The notes under the pieces were generated by a model. The model was not told where the DNA came from. It did no database searches and was given only the letters and a program-made list of their open reading frames with translations. A stretch of DNA of 29,588 nucleotides, from NCBI GenBank assembly GCA_017958895.1, contig JAGDBT010000090.1, positions 1-29,588 of the forward strand. The letters are read 5' to 3'. This stretch comes from Alphaproteobacteria bacterium. Lineage in GTDB: Bacteria > Pseudomonadota > Alphaproteobacteria > RF32 > CAG-239. Position 1 is the stretch's first letter. The number at the start of each line of letters is the position of its first letter. The translations under genes were made by a program, and so were the position numbers. This document shows positions 1 to 7,163 of this stretch, one piece after another.

Positions 1-666
1 AAAATAAGTCCGGAATTTTTGAAAAGAGTAAAAGATAAAGTTGCGGCGCGCAGCAAGAAAAAATCTTATGAAGGTTTCCGTAATTTTAATCCCGATGAAA
101 ATACACCGCTCAGCAGTGCGGATGTCAGAGCTTTTTTGGATACGTTGGACGGATTGGAAAAATTTCGCAAAAGCGGTAATAACGAAATCAGGTTGATATT
201 GATAGATAATCTTATGCAATATTGGGATCAAAAAAATGGTACGGATGAAAATGCGGCCTTCTTAAAAACGGTGGTTAATCCTTGCCAAACAATAGTGCGC
301 AAAATCAATTGGACGAATCTGCGCACGGAATTTCAAGATGCCATCGGGGCACAGGGATTCGGCTTAAAAGATTGGGCATATACTTGCGATAAAGTGGTGA
401 AAGCCGCTCGCTATATCGATATGCCGTATGCTTATGTTACAAGTATTAAGTTATTGAAAAAGGGTATAGTTTATAAGTTGCTAGAAAAACAAAACTTTAC
501 GGAAGAGGAGCGGCAACGGCAAAAATATTATATGGAAGCCGTGGTGCATATGTATGATACCAGCCAAGAAAATTTGGATGCCGTGAGACCTTATGCCCGT
601 GAGGTTCGCGACAGGTTGTTGTCGTTTCAATCCGAATATGTCGGAACTCCTATAATTTTACCTTAA
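1..666 (+). CDS. Unrecognised protein, C-terminal part (5' end outside window)
   Basis: The reading frame is open from the first base and stops with TAA just before the rpoZ promoter. A TTG at base 19 could serve as a start, but I see no convincing ribosome binding site there, and the frame continues upstream, so I treat this as the C-terminal ~221 residues of a longer protein. It is a soluble, charged, probably mostly helical polypeptide with a basic beginning (many Lys/Arg in the first 25 residues), a central Trp-rich stretch (LKDWAYTCDKVVKAARYIDM) and a helical tail rich in Arg/Glu. I see no signal peptide, membrane segment or known catalytic motif. I do not recognise the family. Base composition and codon use look like the neighbours, so transfer is not suggested. 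Confidence 0.7.
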   Translation, partial: KISPEFLKRVKDKVAARSKKKSYEGFRNFNPDENTPLSSADVRAFLDTLDGLEKFRKSGNNEIRLILIDNLMQYWDQKNGTDENAAFLKTVVNPCQTIVRKINWTNLRTEFQDAIGAQGFGLKDWAYTCDKVVKAARYIDMPYAYVTSIKLLKKGIVYKLLEKQNFTEEERQRQKYYMEAVVHMYDTSQENLDAVRPYAREVRDRLLSFQSEYVGTPIILP

Positions 667-674
667 AAAAACTG

Positions 675-703
675 TTGCATTTCACAAATATAATATGTAT
701 AAC
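675..703 (+). promoter_or_regulatory. Probable sigma70-type promoter of rpoZ
   Basis: A -35 hexamer TTGCAT and a -10 hexamer TATAAC are separated by exactly 17 bases. They lie in the 72-base gap between the unrecognised gene and rpoZ. Transcription would start near base 710, about 29 bases ahead of the rpoZ ATG. Inferred from sequence only. Confidence 0.55.
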
Positions 704-738
704 CTTCTCACGAGGTAATTTTAAATAAAGGTATTAAA

Positions 739-1206
739 ATGGCAAGAGTTACTGTTGAAGATTGTATTGATAAAATCCCTAATCGTTATGACCTGGTTTT
801 GATTGCGGCTCAACGCGCCAAAGATATCGGTGCGGGTTCACGCATTCAGGTTGACCGTGATAATGATAAAAACTCGGTTGTGGCTTTGCGTGAGATTTCC
901 GAGAATCGGGTCAGCATTGAAGATTTGCAAAGATCTTTGGTTATGGGATTGCAAAAATATGTTGAGGTTGAAGAACCTGAGGATGAAGAAGTTGAAATTC
1001 TTTCCGCCGAAAAAGAATTGGCAGATTTGGATGAACAATTCTCCAGCGATATGATTACCGATGAAGATTTGAACAACTCCATGCAAATTCACGGCGAAGA
1101 TGACGAAGATAATTTGGATTTGGATTCGGACGGCGCCGATATTGACTTTGATGATGCGGATGATTTCGGCGACGAAAACTTTGACGATGTAGATGATTTA
1201 GATTAA
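739..1206 (+). CDS. rpoZ: RNA polymerase omega subunit
   Basis: Omega helps fold and assemble the beta' subunit of RNA polymerase. In E. coli its N-terminus forms part of ppGpp site 1 at the omega-beta' interface. The start MARVTVEDCIDKI and the following RYDLVLIAAQRAKDI and VVALREI segments are classic omega signatures, in residues 1 to about 75. The ATG has AAAGG seven bases upstream. The second half is unusual: from about residue 78 it is an acidic extension ending in a run of Asp-rich repeats (DDADDFGDENFDDVDDLD at the very end), giving 155 residues against about 90 in E. coli. The gene has its own promoter and terminator but sits directly before rsh, which makes the alarmone that omega helps sense, an arrangement common in alphaproteobacteria. 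Confidence 0.96.
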   Translation: MARVTVEDCIDKIPNRYDLVLIAAQRAKDIGAGSRIQVDRDNDKNSVVALREISENRVSIEDLQRSLVMGLQKYVEVEEPEDEEVEILSAEKELADLDEQFSSDMITDEDLNNSMQIHGEDDEDNLDLDSDGADIDFDDADDFGDENFDDVDDLD

Positions 1207-1230
1207 TTTTTTCAAATTAACCTTTATTAA

Positions 1231-1272
1231 AGCAAAACATATTATCTTCTTGGTATGTTTTGCTTTTTTTTT
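1231..1272 (+). terminator. Rho-independent terminator after rpoZ
   Basis: An 11-bp perfect stem (arms AGCAAAACATA and TATGTTTTGCT) encloses a 12-base loop and is followed by nine consecutive T. It lies 25 bases after the rpoZ stop and 22 bases before the rsh start, so rsh depends either on read-through or on a promoter I could not identify. Confidence 0.85.
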
Positions 1273-1294
1273 GAGGGAATAAACCGGTAAAAAG

Positions 1295-3430
1295 ATGCTG
1301 AGACAGTATGAACTTGTGGATTTGGTAAAATCTTATGACCCTTACGCTGATGAAGAGGCGTTAAACAGGGCCTATGTTTTTGCTTTAAAAAAACACGGTT
1401 CACAGCTCAGAACATCGGGCGACCCTTATTATTCTCATCCGATTGAAGTGGCAGGTATTCTGACTAAATATAAACTGGACTGCGCTTCAATAGTGGCCGC
1501 GTTGTTGCATGATACGGTGGAAGATACCGACACCACTTTGGAAGAAATTAAAAATGTTTTCGGCGAACAAGTTGCTCAATTGGTTGACGGTCTGACCAAA
1601 CTCGCCATGATTGAACAGAAATCCGGCTCCAGCAAACAGGCGGAAAATTTCCGCAAACTTTTGTTGGCAATGTCCGAAGATATCAGAGTGTTGTTGATAA
1701 AATTGGCCGACAGACTGCATAATATGCGCACTTTAGGCTTTTGCCCGCCCGACAAACGTGCCCGCATAGCTCGCGAAACTTTGGATATCTACGCACCGCT
1801 TGCCGAACGTATCGGTATGGAAGAAGTTAAAGATGAAATGAATGAAATTGCTTTTGCCGAGCTGTATAAAGACGCGCACGATTCCATAGTTGCCCGTCTT
1901 AATTTTTTGCGGGAACAAGGCAGCAATATCGTTCCGAAAATCATTAAACAACTTGAAAAAGATATGGATGATAACGGCATAAAATGCACAATAACCGGCC
2001 GTGAAAAAACGCCTTATTCGATTTGGCGCAAAATGCAACTTAAAAACGCTTCTTTTGAGCAATTGTGCGACATTATGGCTTTTCGTATTTGCGTTGACAC
2101 GGTTGCGGAATGTTATCAGGCCTTGGGAATTATTCACAGTAAATATCACATGGTGCCGCGCCGTTTTAAAGATTATATTTCCACCCCAAAACCTAACGGC
2201 TATCAATCGTTACATACAGGGGTTATCGGCCCGTTGGATGTGCGTATTGAAGTGCAAATCCGCACTTATGAAATGCACGAGGTAAATGAAAAAGGTGTGG
2301 CGGCACACTGGGCATATAAACAAGGACAACGTACGGAGGGCAAAAACTTTCGTTGGATTCGCGAGTTGCTGGAAATTTTGGATCAGGCACAGAATCCTGA
2401 TGAATTCTTGGAAAACACTAAACTGGAAATGTATAACGACCAGGTATTTTGCTTTACTCCGAAAGGCGATTTAATCGGCTTGCCGGTAGGTTCTACACCG
2501 GTTGATTTTGCTTATGCAATTCACTCAAATGTCGGAGATACTTGTGTCGGAGCCAAAATCAACGGTGAGATAAAGCCGTTGCGTACGATTTTGCAAAACG
2601 GCGATCAGGTTGAGGTGCTCACCTCCAAAAATCAGCATCCGTCTTTGGAATGGGATCGTTTTGTGGTAACCGGCAAGGCAAAAGCGGCAATTCGTCGTTA
2701 TGTGCGCATTAACAAACGCGAGCAATTTATTGCACTCGGTAAAGAAATTTTGGAAAAGCTGTTTAAGTCTGAAGACCAAGAATTTTCGGAAAAATTGTTG
2801 GTTAATGTGTTGTCGGATTTTGAGGCCGAAACCATCGACGATATTTATGCCAAAGTAGGTGAGGGATTGGTTACCGGTTGGGATGTTTTGCGGGTTGTTC
2901 ATCCGGGATATCGTCAATCCAAATTGGAAAAGGTGGTTAAAGCCATTAAACTGCCGGTGTTTAAGAAAAATGCCGATAAAAAAGATTCCCTGAAAATACG
3001 TGGCTTGATTGACGGTATGGCCGTGCATTTTGCCGGCTGTTGCCACCCGTTGCCGGGCGACAGAATAGTGGGTATTGTAACTACCGGTAAAGGTGTTACC
3101 ATTCATACGGTGGACTGTGCTTCTTTGCATAATTATGAACAAGAGCCGGAGCGGTGGCTTGATGTTGATTGGGGGCCTGATGCCGAAAACGAAAAACATA
3201 TTGCCCGTTTGAAACTTATGTTGAGCAACGAGCCGGGAGCTTTGGCAAATGTGGCAAACATTATTGCCAAGGCGGAAGCGAATATTATGAACTTGAATAT
3301 TACGTATCGGACATTAAGTTATTTTGAGATACTTTTGGATATTGAAGTGAAAAATGTTGAGCAACTGAACGCTTTAATTTTGGCTCTGCGGGCCGAAAAA
3401 CTAATCAGTCATGTTGCCAGAGCAACTTAA
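1295..3430 (+). CDS. rsh: Bifunctional (p)ppGpp synthetase/hydrolase (Rsh)
   Basis: Makes (p)ppGpp from ATP and GTP/GDP during starvation and breaks it down again; the cytoplasmic centre of the stringent response. At 711 residues it has the full long RelA/SpoT layout. An HD hydrolase domain covers about 20-175, with H48, the HD pair 72-73 in HDTVED and ADRLHNMRT around 138-146. The synthetase domain covers about 225-345. TGS lies at about 385-445, a CCHPLPGD zinc-finger-like segment near 592-599, and an ACT domain after about 635. The synthetase carries RFKD (290-293), the charge pattern of bifunctional enzymes rather than the EFDD of hydrolase-dead RelA, followed by PKPNGYQSLH, and E319 in EVQIRT. 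All hydrolase residues look intact, so both activities are expected. The ATG has only distant upstream GAGGG, an unusually poor spacing. A DUF2062 gene follows after 17 bases. Confidence 0.97.
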   Translation: MLRQYELVDLVKSYDPYADEEALNRAYVFALKKHGSQLRTSGDPYYSHPIEVAGILTKYKLDCASIVAALLHDTVEDTDTTLEEIKNVFGEQVAQLVDGLTKLAMIEQKSGSSKQAENFRKLLLAMSEDIRVLLIKLADRLHNMRTLGFCPPDKRARIARETLDIYAPLAERIGMEEVKDEMNEIAFAELYKDAHDSIVARLNFLREQGSNIVPKIIKQLEKDMDDNGIKCTITGREKTPYSIWRKMQLKNASFEQLCDIMAFRICVDTVAECYQALGIIHSKYHMVPRRFKDYISTPKPNGYQSLHTGVIGPLDVRIEVQIRTYEMHEVNEKGVAAHWAYKQGQRTEGKNFRWIRELLEILDQAQNPDEFLENTKLEMYNDQVFCFTPKGDLIGLPVGSTPVDFAYAIHSNVGDTCVGAKINGEIKPLRTILQNGDQVEVLTSKNQHPSLEWDRFVVTGKAKAAIRRYVRINKREQFIALGKEILEKLFKSEDQEFSEKLLVNVLSDFEAETIDDIYAKVGEGLVTGWDVLRVVHPGYRQSKLEKVVKAIKLPVFKKNADKKDSLKIRGLIDGMAVHFAGCCHPLPGDRIVGIVTTGKGVTIHTVDCASLHNYEQEPERWLDVDWGPDAENEKHIARLKLMLSNEPGALANVANIIAKAEANIMNLNITYRTLSYFEILLDIEVKNVEQLNALILALRAEKLISHVARAT

Positions 3431-3447
3431 AAACAGGAATTGTTCCG

Positions 3448-3993
3448 ATGCCGGATATTAAAAAATATTGGAAGAGTTTTTTAACCAAGCTTTTATTAAG
3501 ACTGCAACAACTTAAAGGTACTCCGTATTCGGTGGCGGCCGGTTTTGCTTGCGGTGTGGCGATTTCTTTTACGCCTTTTATCGGTTTTCACTTGGTTTTG
3601 GCGGCCATTACGGCTTGGATTATTCGGGCTAATATAGTGTCTTCCGCCATCGGCACCTTAATCGGTAATCCGTGGACCTTTCCTTTTATCTGGATTGCTG
3701 TTCTGTCAACCGGCAGATTTTTAATGGGAAATTTTGACCCCGAAACCAATATAAATTTTTTGAAGATATTTACGGCGGCGGGCAGAGCGTTATTAACCTT
3801 TAATTTTAAGCATTTCGGTCGTGATGTTTGGCCGATTTTCTTTCCGATGCTGATCGGGTGCATACCTTTTTATATTGCATCGTGGTTTTTATCGTTTAAA
3901 CTCATACACACCATGTTGGAAAAAATAAACAGAAGACGTCAAAAACGTTTGGCCGCGAAAGGGGAAAAAGATGATACTCGGACTGGGCTGTGA
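3448..3993 (+). CDS. DUF2062 family membrane protein
   Basis: A small inner-membrane protein of unknown role. A basic amphipathic N-terminus is followed by a G-T-P-Y-S-VAAGFACGVAISFTPFIGFH stretch, the hallmark of DUF2062: a glycine-rich membrane segment with Pro and His at its end. Two further hydrophobic segments follow, one containing GNPWTFPFIW (about residues 72-84) and one near 135-152. The C-terminus is strongly basic (NRRRQKRLAAKGEK), suggesting a cytoplasmic tail. The ATG has AGGAA eight bases upstream. The last 23 bases overlap the start of acpS in another frame, so translation is probably coupled. In alphaproteobacteria this family is often found between rsh and acpS/lepB. No biochemical function can be assigned from sequence. 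Confidence 0.85.
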   Translation: MPDIKKYWKSFLTKLLLRLQQLKGTPYSVAAGFACGVAISFTPFIGFHLVLAAITAWIIRANIVSSAIGTLIGNPWTFPFIWIAVLSTGRFLMGNFDPETNINFLKIFTAAGRALLTFNFKHFGRDVWPIFFPMLIGCIPFYIASWFLSFKLIHTMLEKINRRRQKRLAAKGEKDDTRTGL

Positions 3994-4363
3994 TTTTGTT
4001 AATATTGAAAGATTAAAACACACTCAAGATTTTGTGCGCCGCTTTAAGCAAAGAATTTTGGGTCCCGAAGAAGTAGAAGAATTTGAAAAACAAGAGTTTT
4101 TTGATATTAAGGCGGCTTGCTGTTTGCTGGCAAAATATTATGCCGGTAAAGAGGCATTCGTAAAAGCTTTGGGAACCGGTTTCCGTGACGGAATTTTTTT
4201 GAAAGATATCCAAATTCTGCATACCGATTTGGGCAAGCCTTATTTAAAAATAAGCGGCAGAGCGGCCGAGTATTTGCAAAAAATGTCAGACAAAGCCCAA
4301 ACCTTTATTTCTCTGACGGATGATTATCCGTTTGCACAGGCCGTAGTGGTTATTGAACAGTAA
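3971..4363 (+). CDS. acpS: Holo-[acyl-carrier-protein] synthase
   Basis: Transfers the 4'-phosphopantetheine arm from coenzyme A to a serine of acyl carrier protein, activating it for fatty acid synthesis. The 130-residue length is normal. The N-terminal MILGLGCDFVNIERL holds the metal-binding D8, and YYAGKEAFVKALGTG (about 57-70) holds the second acidic ligand E61 and the CoA-binding region. The C-terminal SLTDDYPFAQAVVVIE matches the final strands of the trimeric fold. The ATG lies inside the end of the DUF2062 gene and has AAGGGG six bases upstream. In many alphaproteobacteria acpS leads into lepB-rnc-era. Here the operon ends and the next gene, recR, converges from the other strand after only 33 bases, with no clear terminator between. 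Confidence 0.95.
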   Translation: MILGLGCDFVNIERLKHTQDFVRRFKQRILGPEEVEEFEKQEFFDIKAACCLLAKYYAGKEAFVKALGTGFRDGIFLKDIQILHTDLGKPYLKISGRAAEYLQKMSDKAQTFISLTDDYPFAQAVVVIEQ

Positions 4364-4396
4364 AACAGGCTTATTTTTTGTAAGATTTGCGAATTG

Positions 4397-4990
4397 TCAG
4401 ATTTCTTTGCGGGCGGAAAGCGCTAATTGTATGGTTCCGTCATCCATATAATCAAGTTCGGCGCCCATCGGCAAACCTTGCGCCAAAGTGGTGATTTTCA
4501 GCGGATATTCTTTCAGGCGCGATAAAAGATAATGAGAAGTAATTTGCCCGTCAATAGTGGCAGGGAGAGCCAAAATAATCTCTTTGATAATTCCGTCATG
4601 TAAACGTTCAAAAAGTGGTTCTATGTTTAAATCTTCCGGAGTAACACCTTCCAAAGCGGAAAGTATGCCGCCCAACACATGATATTGACCGCGATAAAGC
4701 CCGACTCTTTCCATGGCCCACAAGTCAGCAACATCTTGAACCACACACAAAACCTCGGCTTCGCGAGTTTTGTCGTTGCAAATTGCACAAGGGCAATCGG
4801 TGTCAAAATTGCCGCAAATCGGACACTTGCGAATATTATCGGCCACATTTTGCAAGCCGGCTATTAAAGGCAACAAAGATGTTTCTTTTTTCTTGAGTAA
4901 ATATAAAACAATGCGCCGCGCCGAACGGGTGCCTAAAGCCGGGAGCTTGGCGATAAGTTTTATGAGCTTGTCAATATCGTTGCCTTGCAA
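4397..4990 (-). CDS. recR: Recombination mediator protein RecR
   Basis: Works with RecF/RecO to load RecA on gapped, SSB-coated DNA. The order is typical: an N-terminal helix-hairpin-helix (LIAKLPALGTRSARRIVLYLL, residues 12-32), a four-cysteine zinc finger with C56, C59, C68 and C71 (plus an extra C66), then a Toprim domain beginning LCVVQDVADLWAMER. Length, 197 residues, is normal. The start appears to be TTG: no ATG fits, and AAGG lies eight bases upstream just after the ybaB stop, giving the expected N-terminus. It is the last gene of a minus-strand unit dnaX-ybaB-recR, a very widespread arrangement. Confidence 0.96.
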   Translation of the reverse strand: MQGNDIDKLIKLIAKLPALGTRSARRIVLYLLKKKETSLLPLIAGLQNVADNIRKCPICGNFDTDCPCAICNDKTREAEVLCVVQDVADLWAMERVGLYRGQYHVLGGILSALEGVTPEDLNIEPLFERLHDGIIKEIILALPATIDGQITSHYLLSRLKEYPLKITTLAQGLPMGAELDYMDDGTIQLALSARKEI

Positions 4991-5000
4991 TTTTTAAGCC

Positions 5001-5321
5001 TTAAAAAGGAAGTTTCAGACCGCCCAAACCAACACCGTTGGTGGCTTCTTTCATGCCTTCGTTCATCATTTCATCAACTTGGCGATGCGCATCATTATAA
5101 GCAGCCAAAATTAAGTCTTCCAACATTTCGACATCGTCGCCGTTCAATAAAGATTTATCAATTTTCAGGCTCTTCATTTCGGATTTGCCGTTCAGCACCA
5201 CTTTTACCAAATTTCCGCCACTGGTACCTTCACGTTCTTCCATTCCCAATTTTTCTTGAGTTTCCTGCATTTTGCGTTGCATTTGTTGCGCTTGTTTCAT
5301 TAAACCTTGTATATTTAACAT
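5001..5321 (-). CDS. ybaB: YbaB/EbfC family nucleoid-associated protein
   Basis: Small dimeric DNA-binding protein that coats the nucleoid; its exact role is unsettled. The 106 residues show the family pattern: MLNIQGLMKQAQQMQRKMQE with a Gln/Met-rich helix, a central GNLVKVVLNGKSEMKSLKID strand pair, and a C-terminal helix ending VGLGGLKLPF, a near-universal YbaB ending. The frame is open seven codons further upstream, but I chose the internal ATG because AAGGAAG lies about six bases before it and the N-terminus then matches the family. The gene starts 10 bases after the dnaX stop and its Shine-Dalgarno overlaps that stop, so translation is likely coupled. Confidence 0.95.
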   Translation of the reverse strand: MLNIQGLMKQAQQMQRKMQETQEKLGMEEREGTSGGNLVKVVLNGKSEMKSLKIDKSLLNGDDVEMLEDLILAAYNDAHRQVDEMMNEGMKEATNGVGLGGLKLPF

Positions 5322-5331
5322 TTTTTCTTCC

Positions 5332-7005
5332 TTAATCTTCAAAGTTATCCGTAATCGGACTATCGGTTACAAAACTTTCCTGCTCCTCTTCGGCCGCTTC
5401 AATACTGCGACGAATTATGGTTTCTATTTTAGCACCGCTGAATTCGTCCAGTATAGCTTTTATTAGCGGATATTCAGAGATATTTTTCTTATCGGCATTC
5501 AAAGCTTGGGCTTCTTTGAAAGCCAGAGTTTCGCCGAGCGGTTCATAATCTATATCTATTTTCCAGTTAATTCCGGTGTGTTTTTCCAAAAAGCCGCGCA
5601 AATTCATAATCAGGTTTTTATCGGCCTTTTCCGACAAAGCTATATGCATTTGACCGTTGGCAAATTCCTTAAAAGACATATCGTTTTTTACCGCAAACAT
5701 CAACAGAGGCTGTTTTTTGGCAGTCAACAATTTTATCAAGTCGTTTGTATTTTCCAACACAACATGAGATTCGGAATTTTGCGAAACATCGGTGGCTAAA
5801 GGCTGATTGTTTGCCGGAGTTTCAGTCAGAGTTGATTTTTTTTTTAATTCCTTCAGCAAATCTGCAGGAGTAGGAAGCGAAGCCGAATAAGCTATTCGCA
5901 TCAAAATCATTTCCAGAGCGTCAATAGGCGACAGGGCGTATTGAATTTCACTCAAGCCTTTAATCAGCATCTGCCAGATCTTGGATAATATGTTAATCGG
6001 CACATTGCAAAGTTTGGCGCACAAGTCACGGTCTGTTTCACTGAGCGAAACATCATGCAGATAATCAGGAATAATTTTAACTTTGGCAAGCAAGTGCGTT
6101 AAATCAACCAAATCTTGCAGGATAAGCTGAGGAGAAGCGCCGTTTGTGTACATTTCATCAACTTTTTGTAAAACGGCGGAAACATCGCCGGAAAGCAATT
6201 TTTCATACAAATCGGCGGTTTGATGGCGGTCTGCCAAGCCGAGCATATTGCCGACGGTTTGAGCATCAATTTTACCGTCTCCCAAAACAATGGCCTGATC
6301 AAGCATGGATAAACCGTCGCGGGCCGAGCCGTCAGCGGCACGAGCTACCATTAACAAAGCTTGTTCGTCGGCTTCGATATTTTCTGCCGTCAGAATTTTA
6401 TGGAAAAGCTGCATTAAGGTGTCAACAGACAATCTTTGCAAGTCAAAACGTTGGCAACGAGACAAAATGGTTACCGGAACTTTGCGAATTTCCGTGGTGG
6501 CAAAGATAAATTTAACATGCGCCGGCGGTTCTTCCAAAGTTTTCAAAAGCGCATTAAAGGCACTTTTGGAAAGCATGTGAACTTCATCTATGATATAAAC
6601 TTTATAGCGCGCACTGACCGGTTTATAACGTACTCCGTCCAAAATTTCGCGCATGTCATCAACACCGGTTTTGGAAGCGGCATCAAGTTCAATAACATCA
6701 ATATGGCGGTCAGCGGCAATAGCTTTGCAATTTTCGCATATGCCGCAAGGATGAATGGTCGGGCCGCCTTTGCCGTCTTCGCCGATACAGTTTATGGCAC
6801 GGGCAATTAAACGGGCAGTTGTGGTTTTGCCGACACCGCGTATTCCGGTGAGTATGTAAGCATGATGAAGACGATTATTTTTTATGGCGTTGGTCAAGGT
6901 TTGAACCAAAGCATCCTGCCCCAACAAATCTTCAAAATTTTGCGGGCGATATTTTCTGGCCAAAGCCACATATTGTTTGTTTTCGTCTTCTTGTGCCATT
7001 TTCAT
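5332..7005 (-). CDS. dnaX: DNA polymerase III tau/gamma subunit
   Basis: Clamp-loader ATPase subunit that also holds the replisome together. The N-terminal AAA+ module is complete: ARKYRPQNFEDLLGQ (16-30), Walker A GIRGVGKTT (54-62), a zinc module with C73, C87, C90 and C93, Walker B IIDEVH (138-143), and the SRC arginine-finger motif (182-184). Domain III runs to about residue 375. A linker starting near LKELKKKS (385-391) then leads to a tau-specific C-terminal region. The total of 557 residues is short for tau but has both parts. The linker is encoded by ten consecutive A (see separate entry). The first ATG is used here; an ATG two codons later (base 6999) has GAAG seven bases upstream and may be the true start. 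The SRP RNA gene lies 16 bases upstream on the same strand. Confidence 0.96.
   Translation of the reverse strand: MKMAQEDENKQYVALARKYRPQNFEDLLGQDALVQTLTNAIKNNRLHHAYILTGIRGVGKTTTARLIARAINCIGEDGKGGPTIHPCGICENCKAIAADRHIDVIELDAASKTGVDDMREILDGVRYKPVSARYKVYIIDEVHMLSKSAFNALLKTLEEPPAHVKFIFATTEIRKVPVTILSRCQRFDLQRLSVDTLMQLFHKILTAENIEADEQALLMVARAADGSARDGLSMLDQAIVLGDGKIDAQTVGNMLGLADRHQTADLYEKLLSGDVSAVLQKVDEMYTNGASPQLILQDLVDLTHLLAKVKIIPDYLHDVSLSETDRDLCAKLCNVPINILSKIWQMLIKGLSEIQYALSPIDALEMILMRIAYSASLPTPADLLKELKKKSTLTETPANNQPLATDVSQNSESHVVLENTNDLIKLLTAKKQPLLMFAVKNDMSFKEFANGQMHIALSEKADKNLIMNLRGFLEKHTGINWKIDIDYEPLGETLAFKEAQALNADKKNISEYPLIKAILDEFSGAKIETIIRRSIEAAEEEQESFVTDSPITDNFED
5836..5845 (-). promoter_or_regulatory. 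Candidate slippery A10 tract in dnaX (gamma/tau switch)
   Basis: On the coding (minus) strand ten consecutive A encode the end of Leu387 and Lys388-390. Reading with a -1 shift gives Ile-Asn-Ser-Asp and then TGA, so a product of about 394 residues. A +1 shift gives Gln-Leu and then TGA. Both end right after domain III, the size expected for a gamma form. An SD-like AAGGA lies three bases before the run. E. coli makes gamma by -1 ribosomal frameshifting at A AAA AAG, and Thermus thermophilus uses transcriptional slippage on nine A. Function here is inferred. Confidence 0.55.
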
Positions 7006-7021
7006 TCTTCAAAATTGAGGC

Positions 7022-7107
7022 GAAGGGACTCGAACCTCGCAGACATCGTTACGGCTGCTTCCTTCCGAACCTGACCGGGTTGGCGACCATGCAATCCCGA
7101 GCCCTTC
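7022..7107 (-). ncRNA. ffs: Bacterial signal recognition particle RNA (4.5S, small type)
   Basis: The RNA partner of Ffh, which guides membrane proteins to the translocon. On the minus strand the diagnostic core GGTTCGGAAGGAAGCAGCC is present, with the GGAA tetraloop and the asymmetric A-rich loop that binds the Ffh M domain. The ends pair as a terminal helix: GAAGGGCTCG at the 5' side with CGAGTCCCTTC at the 3' side (one bulge). This gives about 86 nt, the size of alphaproteobacterial SRP RNAs. The usual CAGGTCC next to the tetraloop reads CAGGTTC here, turning one G-C pair into G-U. Exact ends are estimated from the helix. No U-run terminator follows; dnaX begins 16 bases downstream, so the mature RNA may be processed from a joint transcript. 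Confidence 0.93.
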
Positions 7108-7116
7108 ATGAACCTT

Positions 7117-7149
7117 TTTATATATTGAGCAAATATCACCATAAAGCAA
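7117..7149 (-). promoter_or_regulatory. Possible promoter of the SRP RNA-dnaX unit
   Basis: Upstream of the SRP RNA on the minus strand there is an A/T-rich TATATAAA stretch about 10 bases before the predicted RNA 5' end. A TTGCTT lies 19 bases further upstream. The spacing is long, so only the -10 part is suggestive. The lipoprotein gene stop is also nearby, so read-through is possible. Confidence 0.25.
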
Positions 7150-7163
7150 GCGAAAAAATCAAC

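Noticed and set aside
1733..2206. 157-codon open frame antisense to rsh
   Set aside because: It lies wholly within the strongly conserved rsh coding sequence, has no ribosome binding site and reads as composition-driven shadow.
5322..5342. Seven extra codons at the start of ybaB
   Set aside because: They overlap the dnaX end and the Shine-Dalgarno favours the later ATG.
7016..7060. A tRNA-like 3' half (GGTTCGAGTCCC, as in a T-arm) on the minus strand
   Set aside because: It belongs to the closing helix of the SRP RNA; there is no matching anticodon arm, D-arm or CCA-bearing acceptor stem.
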